NCBI RefSeq assembly: GCF_000568815.1
Contig: NZ_CP007201.1
Coordinates: forward strand, 1,178,001 to 1,242,000
DNA length: 64,000 bases
Direction: 5' to 3'
DNA from: Sulfurospirillum multivorans DSM 12446
Lineage (GTDB): Bacteria > Campylobacterota > Campylobacteria > Campylobacterales > Sulfurospirillaceae
Below, one piece after another: positions 32,763 through 41,311 of the stretch (positions are counted from its first letter, which is position 1; each line of letters begins with the position of its first letter). Made by a program: the position numbers and the translations under genes. The notes beneath the pieces were generated by a model. The model did not search any database. It saw nothing but the letters and a program-made list of their open reading frames with translations, and had not been told where the DNA came from.

Positions 32763-33995
32763 TTACGGAATGCGTAACACCATGCTATTGCAAAGATCAT
32801 CGCTTTCAAACTGTGTCATATCGCCTGCTTTAAGATTTGGAACGGGGAAGAGTCGTACCGTTAAAGGTTTGTTCAATCTAAAAGCCAGTGTTCCAGTATC
32901 TGCGCACATGGCGGCGATTTTTTCGGCAGGCGTATCGCCTTCGATGGGAACAGTATCGAGTCCGATGCCGCAGACTGAGGAGTATTGAAGCAAGGCTCTT
33001 AGATCAAACTCATTGCGTGTTGTGGCATCGGCTAAGCCTTGATCTTCCACCACGGCTAACATAAGCCCTGAAAAACCTATGAGCTCACACCCTTTTTGCG
33101 CTTTAAAAACCTTGGTTAATAGAGCAGAAGCCTCAAGTGTTCCTGCCGCACCAAAGAAGGGCACTCCAAGCAGTTTATACACATCGACCATTGAAGCGCA
33201 GTTTTTAGAAGGCGCGGCAGAGGTGTCGATGCCTGCAAAGAGCGTTTTAAACGGGTGTTCGTATGCGTTGGTAATGTCAAGAATCGTGGTGATGTGATGC
33301 TGCAACGCCTCTTTCATAAGGGTGTACGATTTTTGCATTTTGAGATTATGGTTTTTTTCTGCTCGTAAACTTTGGAGTGCTGCTACGAGAAGATCGGGCG
33401 TTTCAAGTCCTAAAGCAAAGCAATTTGCATCACTGCTTTTGTGATACGATGCAGGAAAATAGGGAATTAAGGGTTTGCAATTGTAGTTGATTGTGAAGTT
33501 AAAATTGCCTTCACCACGTGGTGTGATTTTGCCGATTTCAACAACCGCTTTAGCGCAACTGAGGGTTACGTCATGATCCACTATGCCTAGCTCATCAACA
33601 CCGACATTGACACAGACATTGCAAATGTCGCCAAACGCTTTGATCATCTCAGGCAAAAGGGCGATCTCTTCTTGATTTTTCGCCTCTCCAATGGCAAAAC
33701 GGATGCGAATATTGGGCATCGAAGGGCTTTTCAAGAGATTAGAGAGGATTTGCATTCCTTTGAAGACCGAGTGAAAGGAGGTTGTATTTAAGTATTCGCC
33801 AAAAGGATTGGTGACGATGCGAATGGACTGAACGCAATAGCCTTGTGCGTTAAATGCACCTGCCAAATCGCCACCAAACGTCGCTGCTTCACGAATCGTT
33901 TTCTCCCATGTGCTTTTATCTTTACTGAGCGTTACAAAGGAAGTAATCGTTCTTATTTTGCACAAATCTTTATTTTTGAGGCTCTCTTTGAGCAT
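32763..33995 (-). CDS. DUF711 (UPF0210) family protein
   Basis: 410 residues. It begins CKIRTITSFVTL and has SIRIVTNPFGEYL, GFSGLMLAVVEDQGLA and GIGLDTVPIEGDTPAEKIAAM, features of the DUF711 family, a widespread cytoplasmic group of unknown function with structural likeness to phospholipid/phosphate-binding enzymes. ATG 33995 (following AGGAAAAAGC) is preferred over an upstream ATG at 34034. It lies downstream of the leftward pfam10136-type gene and upstream of a lipoprotein gene. No function is assigned. Confidence 0.8.
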   Translation of the reverse strand: MLKESLKNKDLCKIRTITSFVTLSKDKSTWEKTIREAATFGGDLAGAFNAQGYCVQSIRIVTNPFGEYLNTTSFHSVFKGMQILSNLLKSPSMPNIRIRFAIGEAKNQEEIALLPEMIKAFGDICNVCVNVGVDELGIVDHDVTLSCAKAVVEIGKITPRGEGNFNFTINYNCKPLIPYFPASYHKSSDANCFALGLETPDLLVAALQSLRAEKNHNLKMQKSYTLMKEALQHHITTILDITNAYEHPFKTLFAGIDTSAAPSKNCASMVDVYKLLGVPFFGAAGTLEASALLTKVFKAQKGCELIGFSGLMLAVVEDQGLADATTRNEFDLRALLQYSSVCGIGLDTVPIEGDTPAEKIAAMCADTGTLAFRLNKPLTVRLFPVPNLKAGDMTQFESDDLCNSMVLRIP

Positions 33996-34072
33996 GCTTT
34001 TTCCTTGAGCACTTTTGTACAAAATCATAGCCAATTCAGTTTTACATGTAAAGCAACACTGACCTTAACGCA

Positions 34073-36052
34073 TCACGCTTCCTCCACCTTTTTAGGCGGA
34101 AAGAAAAGCGCTAGTGGTTTTCGTATTACTTCTTGGAAAAGCAGTTTTGCAAAAGAGAAAAAATTACCAAAATCAGCATCTCTGGATTTGAGTGAGACTT
34201 TGAGGGCGAGGGCAAAGCTGACGCTGAGATTGACCAAGCCTATCATCAAGACAAAGACTAAACCTATGAGAAAATCATGCAAAGGGAGTTCGCCTTGTGC
34301 AACGATGTAGCCGAGGTTGGCGGATGAAAAGGCAACGTGTCTGATGTCGAGTGGAAGCTCAAGCATATGCCCAACAAACGGGGTGACGCCTAGGAGAATT
34401 CCGAAGTAAAAATTGCCCATGATCGCACCGTGGTTGTTGTGTAGGTAAGTTGCGATTTTTGCTCTAACGGTCTCAGAAGTTATTTTCTTTAAAAAAGGAA
34501 GGTGCATGTACCGGCTTTTCAAGTCCAAATAGCTTGCACGGTTGTCGTAATAGCCTGCAATCAAACCCGATGTAAAGAGCCAAATACCTGCAATAGCGGC
34601 ATAGAAAAGTCCTGGTAAGGGATTGAAATTTTCTGTATAGTATTGGAGCTCTTCTTTGGAGAGAATCGGGATATGGTTCTGCGCGTAGATAAATCCAATC
34701 AAGCATGCAACGCCTAAAGCCAGTGTCACATTGCCCACAACCGCGGCAAATTGCGACCTGCTTACTTGCATGAACAAGGCTGCGAGTTTATGCTGGTCAG
34801 CGCGTTTTGTATCGGCTCTATCGACCGCTTTTGCAAAGGTTGAGGCGGTCATGGCGGGCTGTTTGGTGGCTACGGTAAAGCCCAAAAGATGGATCAGCAC
34901 AAAACCAAATCCGTAATTTAAACTGGCAAAAATAGTCTCAACGATGGGTGAAAAACCACGCTGCATCATCGTTATTTTAACAAGCGCCATCAATGCAATA
35001 ATAATGCCTGCGCCACTGGCACTTAAAAACATGCCGATGTACTCTTTGGTGGTATCAGCGATGTAGTGTTCGCCGTGCTCACTGGCATTGTTCGCGATAC
35101 TTTTGGCTAAGATTTTGATGTTTTGATTGAGCACATCGCTCAGTGAATTGCGTGAGCAGTTTTTCTCAACCACCTCTTTAAAGAGCGGTAACAAGGTCGC
35201 ATAAAAGGTATCGGTCTCAAATTCTTGGATGAGTTGAACACACTTTTGCGCTCTTTGGATGATCTGCTCTAGGCGTTCAAGGTTGTAGGTGAGCGAGACT
35301 AAAATGCCTTTATCGAGCGACTGTTTGCGTAAAAAAGCGACTTGGTCAAAACATTGGGTAATTAAAACATCAATATGCTGAAAATCAAGCTTTGTCATCT
35401 CCGCCTCAGGGTCTTCATTTTGAACCGTGAGAGAGAGACTGCTGATCTCTCGTTGCAACGCGATAAATGCAGAATCTTTGGTCAATAACGACCTATCTAG
35501 TCGTATATAATGCTCATCAAACTCTTCAGCCGCGATCCAAATTGCCAAAATCTCCGTCGCGTAGACAATCTCATGATACAGGTATGTTTTTGTCTTTACA
35601 TGTAAGGTTTCATTGTATAAAAGGATGCTCCAAAACTTTGCCCAGAGCGCATCATCGATGCCATTGACCCACAAAGAATCTTTTGTGTGAGGAAAAAGCG
35701 TGGCAAACAACGAGGTAAAATCGCCTTTTTTAGGTGCTTGCGGTAAAAATTTATTGTAAAGACGACTGCTCATCTCCTCTCTAAATCCTTGCTTGGAGAG
35801 AATGCCCAAGGAGGTGATATTGCTAGAAATTTTGGAGTGGATGAGCCATTCATTACATTCATACGAAAGCGTTTCTCTAAACTCTGGAAAGGCTTCAAGG
35901 TGGTGGATCATCGCTTCGATATTGGCGGTACTCTCTTCGTTATTTTTGAAGGATTTTGGGCGAATTTTGTTGATAATTTGTGTGAGTTTTTCAATCGCAG
36001 TTTCACTGCTTTCACTCAGCGTTTGTAAAAATTCTTCTAACGTCTGTTTCAT
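34073..36052 (-). CDS. Multi-pass membrane protein, 'site-specific recombinase Gcr' family
   Basis: 659 residues. The N-terminal half is soluble and helical; the C-terminal half has at least six hydrophobic segments (for example FLSASGAGIIIALMALV, LGVACLIGFIYA, GLFYAAIAGIWLF, FLIGLVFVLMIGLV). The family is annotated as a recombinase, but nothing here looks like a recombinase catalytic site, so a membrane role is more likely. ATG 36052 with AAGGAGC upstream is preferred to an ATG at 36106. A palindrome at 35596 is in-frame as L-H-V-K. Confidence 0.8.
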   Translation of the reverse strand: MKQTLEEFLQTLSESSETAIEKLTQIINKIRPKSFKNNEESTANIEAMIHHLEAFPEFRETLSYECNEWLIHSKISSNITSLGILSKQGFREEMSSRLYNKFLPQAPKKGDFTSLFATLFPHTKDSLWVNGIDDALWAKFWSILLYNETLHVKTKTYLYHEIVYATEILAIWIAAEEFDEHYIRLDRSLLTKDSAFIALQREISSLSLTVQNEDPEAEMTKLDFQHIDVLITQCFDQVAFLRKQSLDKGILVSLTYNLERLEQIIQRAQKCVQLIQEFETDTFYATLLPLFKEVVEKNCSRNSLSDVLNQNIKILAKSIANNASEHGEHYIADTTKEYIGMFLSASGAGIIIALMALVKITMMQRGFSPIVETIFASLNYGFGFVLIHLLGFTVATKQPAMTASTFAKAVDRADTKRADQHKLAALFMQVSRSQFAAVVGNVTLALGVACLIGFIYAQNHIPILSKEELQYYTENFNPLPGLFYAAIAGIWLFTSGLIAGYYDNRASYLDLKSRYMHLPFLKKITSETVRAKIATYLHNNHGAIMGNFYFGILLGVTPFVGHMLELPLDIRHVAFSSANLGYIVAQGELPLHDFLIGLVFVLMIGLVNLSVSFALALKVSLKSRDADFGNFFSFAKLLFQEVIRKPLALFFPPKKVEEA

Positions 36053-36119
36053 GCTACGCTCCTTCGCTTCGTGTTTCGCACGTGAATCACTCGAAGCAGA
36101 TTTCATTGTAGCACACTAG

Positions 36120-36152
36120 TGTAAACCAAATCTCTTTGGTTTACATGTAATG
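36120..36152. repeat. Palindrome-containing region between divergent genes
   Basis: A TTTACATGTAA copy at 36139 sits within AAACCAAATCTCTTTGGTTTACATGTAA; the outer AAACCAAA/TTTGGTTT arms add a second stem. It lies between the divergent pfam10136 and beta-lactamase genes, a place where a terminator is not expected. Confidence 0.5.
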
Positions 36153-36196
36153 CTAAAACGCTATAATTGTGGCTTAGTCTGCGTCAAAGGAAGTGC

Positions 36197-36970
36197 ATGG
36201 TTCAAAAATTTCTTTTTATGCTGGGTTTTGTCTGTTCCCTTTTGGCTGAAGATGCCACGATTGCAAAACTTTTTGAAAAAGATCATCTCAATGGCACGAT
36301 GCTCATTGAATCGCTGGATGGCAAAGAGCGGTACGTTTACAATGATGTGCGTGCTAAGATGCCACTCCTTCCAGCATCTACCTTTAAGATTCCCAATACA
36401 CTCATTGCCTTGCAAGAAGGTGTCATCACTGCCGATTCAATCATCGTTTGGGATGGCGTGCAGCGAAGTATCAAAGCATGGAATCAAGACCAAAATGTAA
36501 GCTCCGCGTTTAAAACTTCGTGTGTTTGGTGCTATCAACGGTTTGCGCGCACCATTGGGCTGAAAAAATACACGGAGTATCTGCACAAAATAGAGTATGG
36601 CAATGAAAAAACAGGCGTTGATGTTGAACATTTTTGGCTCGATGGAGCGCTTCGCATTAGTGCATACGAGCAGATTGCCTTTTTGAAAAAGCTCTACAAA
36701 AATGATTTACCCTTTGATCAAAAGCATCTGGATCTGCTTAAAACGATCATGATAGATGAACAAGGACAAAACTACACTTTAAGAGCTAAAACAGGCTGGG
36801 CAGTGCCTAAAGGTGCAGAGCATCATGGCTGGTACGTGGGGTATGTAAAGAGTTCTCGTGGCGTTTACTTCTTTGCAACCAACCTGCTCACACCATCTTC
36901 GGATGAACTGCCTTTGCGCAAACTGCTTACCCTTGAGGCGCTGAAAGCGAAAGGAATTTTGACTCAATAA
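36197..36970 (+). CDS. Class D (OXA-type) beta-lactamase
   Basis: 257 residues with a signal peptide (residues 1-17). All class D motifs are present: active-site Ser61-Thr-Phe-Lys64, Ser107-Cys-Val109, Tyr133-Gly-Asn, and Lys197-Thr-Gly. The carboxylated Lys64 makes it an active-type serine hydrolase of penicillins and oxacillin. The start at 36197 has GGAAGTGC upstream. It stands alone, followed by a terminator hairpin. Chromosomal OXA enzymes are known in Campylobacter and relatives, so this may be intrinsic; its substrate range is not predicted. Confidence 0.92.
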   Translation: MVQKFLFMLGFVCSLLAEDATIAKLFEKDHLNGTMLIESLDGKERYVYNDVRAKMPLLPASTFKIPNTLIALQEGVITADSIIVWDGVQRSIKAWNQDQNVSSAFKTSCVWCYQRFARTIGLKKYTEYLHKIEYGNEKTGVDVEHFWLDGALRISAYEQIAFLKKLYKNDLPFDQKHLDLLKTIMIDEQGQNYTLRAKTGWAVPKGAEHHGWYVGYVKSSRGVYFFATNLLTPSSDELPLRKLLTLEALKAKGILTQ

Positions 36971-37012
36971 ACTCCCACACCTTTACATGTAAAGCGTATG
37001 GGAGAGTTTTTT
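36970..37012. terminator. Terminator with a nested TTTACATGTAAA palindrome
   Basis: CTCCCA (36972-36977) and TGGGAG (36999-37004) flank CTTTACATGTAAAG (36981-36994), followed by a T run at 37007-37012. It ends the beta-lactamase gene and reaches the stop codon of the convergent GGDEF-EAL gene, so it may act on both. Confidence 0.7.
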
Positions 37013-39275
37013 AAGACGCGATAGTATGCGTTTCAAAAAAAGTTTTGAGCGTATCATACGCTAAAGGCTTGGCGTAAAAATAGCCTTGAAAACGGTCGCA
37101 TCCTAAGTTTTTGAGTATCACCTCTTGCTCTTTGGTTTCCACCCCTTCAGCTAAAATATACAAGTCCAAATTTTTACCAATTGTGATGATGTTTTGAACC
37201 ATTTTTTCAGCGGTGATGTCATTTAAAATCGTATCGACAAAGCTTTTATCGATTTTTAACTCATCAATGGGAAGCTTACGAAGGATGCTTAAAGAGGAGT
37301 ATCCTGTACCAAAATCGTCCATCGAAATGTGCAGTCCCATGTCGTGGATTTTGTTCAAGAGTGGCAAGATGTAGTCAATATCTTCGATAAACAGACTCTC
37401 GGTAATCTCCAAACAGAGCGAAACATGCGCTAGCTTAGCACGGTCGATCTCGTGAATCAGTTTTTCAAAGAAATGCGCTTCCATAAACTGTTTGATCGAA
37501 ATATTCAAAGAGGTTTGAAAGGTTATCCCAAGGGTGATTTGCAATGTTTTCATCTCTTGAAGCGTCGTATGGATGATAAAATGTCCCAGTTCAGGCATCA
37601 AACCCGATGCTTCGGCAATGGGGATGAATTTATCCGGAGGCACCAAACCCAACTCCTCGTTTTGCCAACGCACGAGCGCTTCAACGCCGTAAATAGCGCC
37701 AGTGTGATCCATTTGTGGCTGATACACCATATAAATTTCATGTTTGGCGAGCGCTTTACGCAACATCTGCTCCACATTGACACGGTTTAGGTAGCCTTCT
37801 TGCATCAACGGTACAAACAGCCGTACACTGTTTTTATACTTTTTCGCCTCATACATCGCAATATCCGAAGCGCGCAAAAGCGTATCGAGCGTATCACCGT
37901 GCTCTGGGTATTTGGCGATGCCCATACTCGCCCCGATGACAAAATTGAACTGTTGAACGTGGTAAGGCTGTGAAATTTCGTGCATGATCATTTGGGCGTG
38001 TGAGAGAAGTTCCTCATCACGGGTCAGATAACTCAAAATAACGAACTCATCGCCTCCTTGACGAATCACAATGCTCTCTTTGGGGACAACACGCAAAAGG
38101 CGTTTTGAAAATTCGATGAGTACTAGATCTCCAAAATGGTGACCAAAACTGTCATTGATGTTTTTAAAATGGTCCATATCGAGGTAAAAAAGGCTAAAAG
38201 GAGGTGCATTTTCACGCATCCACTCTTGCATGCACTGTTTAAAATAGCTCCGATTGGGGAGTTGAGTGAGTGAATCATGCGTTGCTTGGAAAACCAAATC
38301 CGAGCGTCGTTTATTTTCCGCATTGGCGATCAGTTTAAAGAGTAAAAAGAGAATGGCATGCACCACGATCAAAATCAGCACATAGGTGAGAAAGCTTTGA
38401 ACAAAATCGTGCACGATCGTTGGATGATTGACCTGCGAGAGTATCCAGAGTTCATAGCGAGGGTTGTATTTGAGGGCAATTTGGACACGCGTTCCATCTG
38501 CTGAGGAGACTTCAGCGTTGTAAATTTCACCTTTTTGCTTGATCTCATCAACTGAAATAGCGTATTTTTGTGCAATGCTTTTCAATGCGTTTTGCAAAAA
38601 ATCATCAGGCAGAGGTGCCTCATAAAGCGTTTTGGGAATTTCGTGATTGGAGGATTGGAACTGCACAAATTGGTCGCGATTGCGAATGAGTGTAACGCTG
38701 TTGTAATCCCCAAGCGAGAGATTTTCCGTGTAAAGTTTAAACGCACCTTCGATGCTAAGCCCTGCTGTCATGACGCCGAGGGCTTTGCCCGCATCATCAA
38801 AAACCGTTTTACGAATTGGAATACCCCAACGCCCGCTTCCCGCAATGAAGTAGGTTCTGCCTAGCACCATTTTCGTTTGGCTTAACGTGTAGTCAAAAGA
38901 CTCTCGTGTAATAGGTTCAGCCCTTAGACTAGGGCGTTTTGATTTGTCAAAGTTTGAACTGGTATAGAGGTAATTTCCCTCCGTATCGGCAAACCCAAAA
39001 GCGACAATGGATGGATTGAGCAGTAGCAAATCATCTAAAATACGTGGGTTGTGCTCTTTAACAATTTGATTGCCTAAAATGTTGAGCATCATCTCTTGCG
39101 TTAAAAGAAGCGAGTGTGTCGCGTTGGAGACGAGTTTGACAAGGTTCGTCTGATCGGTCATGTACTTTTCGTGAACACTATCCCATTTTGCGTAAGAGAC
39201 AATCCCTAAAAACGCAAGGGCGCTGATCAAGAGGATGTAAAAAATAGTCCAGATATTTTTTTGAATAATCGCCAC
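37011..39275 (-). CDS. Membrane dCache-GGDEF-EAL protein
   Basis: 754 residues. Two membrane helices (residues ~10-28 and ~290-310) bracket a periplasmic dCache sensor. The GGDEF domain has an intact signature (IRQGGDEFVIL) and the EAL domain has VEALVRW, NISIKQF, LEITESLF, MDDFGTGYSSLS, KIDKSFVD and QGYFYAKP. Both activities could be present; net effect depends on the sensed ligand. It starts at GTG 39275 with AGGAG upstream. Convergent with the beta-lactamase gene; the stop shares the terminator T run. Confidence 0.9.
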   Translation of the reverse strand: MAIIQKNIWTIFYILLISALAFLGIVSYAKWDSVHEKYMTDQTNLVKLVSNATHSLLLTQEMMLNILGNQIVKEHNPRILDDLLLLNPSIVAFGFADTEGNYLYTSSNFDKSKRPSLRAEPITRESFDYTLSQTKMVLGRTYFIAGSGRWGIPIRKTVFDDAGKALGVMTAGLSIEGAFKLYTENLSLGDYNSVTLIRNRDQFVQFQSSNHEIPKTLYEAPLPDDFLQNALKSIAQKYAISVDEIKQKGEIYNAEVSSADGTRVQIALKYNPRYELWILSQVNHPTIVHDFVQSFLTYVLILIVVHAILFLLFKLIANAENKRRSDLVFQATHDSLTQLPNRSYFKQCMQEWMRENAPPFSLFYLDMDHFKNINDSFGHHFGDLVLIEFSKRLLRVVPKESIVIRQGGDEFVILSYLTRDEELLSHAQMIMHEISQPYHVQQFNFVIGASMGIAKYPEHGDTLDTLLRASDIAMYEAKKYKNSVRLFVPLMQEGYLNRVNVEQMLRKALAKHEIYMVYQPQMDHTGAIYGVEALVRWQNEELGLVPPDKFIPIAEASGLMPELGHFIIHTTLQEMKTLQITLGITFQTSLNISIKQFMEAHFFEKLIHEIDRAKLAHVSLCLEITESLFIEDIDYILPLLNKIHDMGLHISMDDFGTGYSSLSILRKLPIDELKIDKSFVDTILNDITAEKMVQNIITIGKNLDLYILAEGVETKEQEVILKNLGCDRFQGYFYAKPLAYDTLKTFFETHTIAS

Positions 39276-39420
39276 AAGAATCTCCTAATGTCACAATGAA
39301 TAATCATAACATAATTTTTTTACCATGCCAAAAACGATAACAAAAAACGCTCAAAAAGAGGGGTTTTTAGCGTAAATGAGGTATGATTCGCAACGTATGT
39401 GTGCTTATAAAGGAAAACAA

Positions 39421-40092
39421 ATGAAATTAAAAAAAAGTCTCTTTTCACTACTGGCATTAGGTGTATTGATGGCACCGCTTAGTTTGAGTGCCGAGGTTGA
39501 TTTTGAGTGGCGTTTAAGCCTCAACAACCGCTATCATGCTGATCCGTACGGATACCGTTATGGACTAGCCGATCGCTTTCGTATGCCAGAATCTCGCGTT
39601 ATCGTCATCCTTGATAGCGTGCGCGAACCAGCCGATGCGTATATGATCTTTCGTTTAGCAGAGCTCTCAGGAAAGCCGTATGATTATGTGCTAAGCGTCT
39701 ACCGTCAAAACCGATACTCAAGCTGGGCAGAAATCGCCTCTTTGGTTGGTATCATCATCTCTTCCAATGATTTTAATACCCTAAGACATCGTCATGATTT
39801 ACGCGATGACTATCGCTACGATAGCAGACGCCAAAATCGTTATGAAGATAAACGTGTGGTGATAAAACGCGAAGAGATTTATATTCCTCAGGTCTACCAT
39901 GATCAGCAACAAAGGCACCGTGAACCTAACTATAAACAAAACGAGCCACAGCGTCATGACGCACGTGATGATCGAAAGGATGATCGCAAAGATGATCATC
40001 GAGATGACCGTAAAAATAATACTAACCATCCCGACAAACCAGACAAACCAGACAGAGATGATGACAGACGTGATGGAGGAGGAAGGCATTAA
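39421..40092 (+). CDS. Secreted charge-rich protein of unknown function
   Basis: 223 residues with a signal peptide (MKLKKSLFSLLALGVLMAP, then LSLSA). Residues ~25-125 are a folded-looking region with Tyr/Arg-rich stretches (RYHADPYGYRYGLADRFRM). The last ~80 residues are low complexity, rich in Asp, Arg, Lys and His, with RDD/RKDD repeats and a DKPDKPDRDDDRRDGGG end. Such tails can bind metal ions or polyanions. ATG 39421 follows AAAGGAAAACAA. No family recognised. Confidence 0.75.
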   Translation: MKLKKSLFSLLALGVLMAPLSLSAEVDFEWRLSLNNRYHADPYGYRYGLADRFRMPESRVIVILDSVREPADAYMIFRLAELSGKPYDYVLSVYRQNRYSSWAEIASLVGIIISSNDFNTLRHRHDLRDDYRYDSRRQNRYEDKRVVIKREEIYIPQVYHDQQQRHREPNYKQNEPQRHDARDDRKDDRKDDHRDDRKNNTNHPDKPDKPDRDDDRRDGGGRH

Positions 40093-40106
40093 CACCTTCC
40101 TCTTTT
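40079..40106 (+). terminator. Rho-independent terminator after the charge-rich gene
   Basis: GAGGAAGG (40079-40086) and CCTTCCTC (40095-40102) form a perfect 8-bp stem, followed by TTTT. The stop codon of the gene lies in the loop. Confidence 0.75.
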
Positions 40107-40126
40107 ACATCTCACCTTTTATTTCT

Positions 40127-40233
40127 CATAAAACATGTTTTATGAAGCTTTAGGAGGTGTCGGGGATATATCCCTGACCTTGAACAATGGGTTTTACTCA
40201 TTGTTCAAGATACCGTTACGCACACTGCGTAAC
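40127..40233. repeat. Array of four palindromes between convergent genes
   Basis: In 107 bp there are: CATAAAACATGTTTTATG (40127-40144, perfect), GGGATATATCCC (40163-40174, extendable), CTTGAACAATG/CATTGTTCAAG (40179-40209, 11-bp stem), and GTTACGCA-CAC-TGCGTAAC (40215-40233). The last lies just after the stop of the MotB-like gene. Four adjacent hairpins exceed what a simple terminator needs. Confidence 0.7.
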
Positions 40234-40237
40234 ATGG

Positions 40238-41311
40238 TTACTCTTTACGATTTAAAAAGGTTTCGATCTCTTCAATCGCTTTTTTGTTGGAGAGGTTGAA
40301 CTTAATCTCAATGCGCCTCGACGCCTCTTTATCTTCCACGCCATTTTTCAAAATAAGATCGCTGTACGATCGACCGTTTGCGCTCAGGTATTTTTGAAGT
40401 AGCGCCGTGCGTTTTTCATCGAGTGAATAGATAAACGCCATCACCGAATAGGCTCTCTTTTGCGAAAGATCCAAGTTGTGCATGTAGCTACCATCCGAAT
40501 CCGTATGTCCTTCAATGACGATGTGGTCGATGTTTTCTCGTATCGTATCATCGTTTAAAAGCACGTCAAGGTAAGGTTGCAGTGTCTCTTTGAGCTGTTT
40601 TTGCGCTTCGGGTTTAAGTTCGAACGAGCCCACGTCAAACAGTACAGAAGAGGGCAGACGAATCGCACCGCTGTTGGGGTCGATGTTGATCTTTTTACCC
40701 AGTTTACTTTTAAGCTCTTGCACCACTTTGATACGAATACCTGTCAAGTTTTTAATGCGCGATTTAGTGAGGTTCAGATCTTCGACCAACTGCTGATGTG
40801 ACGCGCTGTTTTCAAGCAATTTGGCACTTAAAAGCGCTAACTCTCCCTCTTTGAGTTTGAGTGTGTTGGTGGTCGTTCCAAGTTCCATTTGGCTGGCGAC
40901 AAGCTCACCTTTGACTTCATCGCGTGCCAGTTCGGTGTCAAGCAACAGTTTCTTAAGATTTTCGATCTCTCTATCTGAGAGTTGTAACCGTGCTGTTGCT
41001 TCGTCCAGACTTGACTCTTTTTGAGAGAGCAGTTCTTTCGCGATCTGCAACGAAGCACTCGTGACATTCATATCCGAGCGAAGCCTTAAGAAATCGCGTT
41101 GTTTTTGGGAGAGCTCCACTTGCGCGATGTGCAAAACTTTTTTTTGCGCTTCAAGATCATTTTTGATGCCTTTAAGATCGGTTTGCACATACACATATTT
41201 GACCACAATCGCCCCAATAAGCAAGATAAATACAAACAATAATCCTGCCATCAAGTCAGCATACGAGACCCAGAAGTTTTGATCAGAACTTCGTGAACGG
41301 TTGTAGCGCAT
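40238..41311 (-). CDS. MotB/OmpA-domain protein with long coiled coil
   Basis: 357 residues. The N-terminal SYADLMAGLLFVFILLIGAI contains the single helix with a MotB-like Asp (SYADL). A coiled coil of ~150 residues (about 45-195) links it to a C-terminal OmpA/peptidoglycan-binding domain (SSVLFDVGSFELKPEA, VIEGHTDSDGSYMHNLDLSQKRA). This is a stator-like peptidoglycan anchor. It overlaps the MotA-like partner by one base (TAATG). The long coiled coil is unlike flagellar MotB. No flagellar genes are near. Confidence 0.82.
   Translation of the reverse strand: MRYNRSRSSDQNFWVSYADLMAGLLFVFILLIGAIVVKYVYVQTDLKGIKNDLEAQKKVLHIAQVELSQKQRDFLRLRSDMNVTSASLQIAKELLSQKESSLDEATARLQLSDREIENLKKLLLDTELARDEVKGELVASQMELGTTTNTLKLKEGELALLSAKLLENSASHQQLVEDLNLTKSRIKNLTGIRIKVVQELKSKLGKKINIDPNSGAIRLPSSVLFDVGSFELKPEAQKQLKETLQPYLDVLLNDDTIRENIDHIVIEGHTDSDGSYMHNLDLSQKRAYSVMAFIYSLDEKRTALLQKYLSANGRSYSDLILKNGVEDKEASRRIEIKFNLSNKKAIEEIETFLNRKE

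Noticed and set aside
34073-36052. True site-specific recombinase
   Set aside because: The family name says recombinase, but the protein has many membrane segments and no tyrosine or serine recombinase motif.
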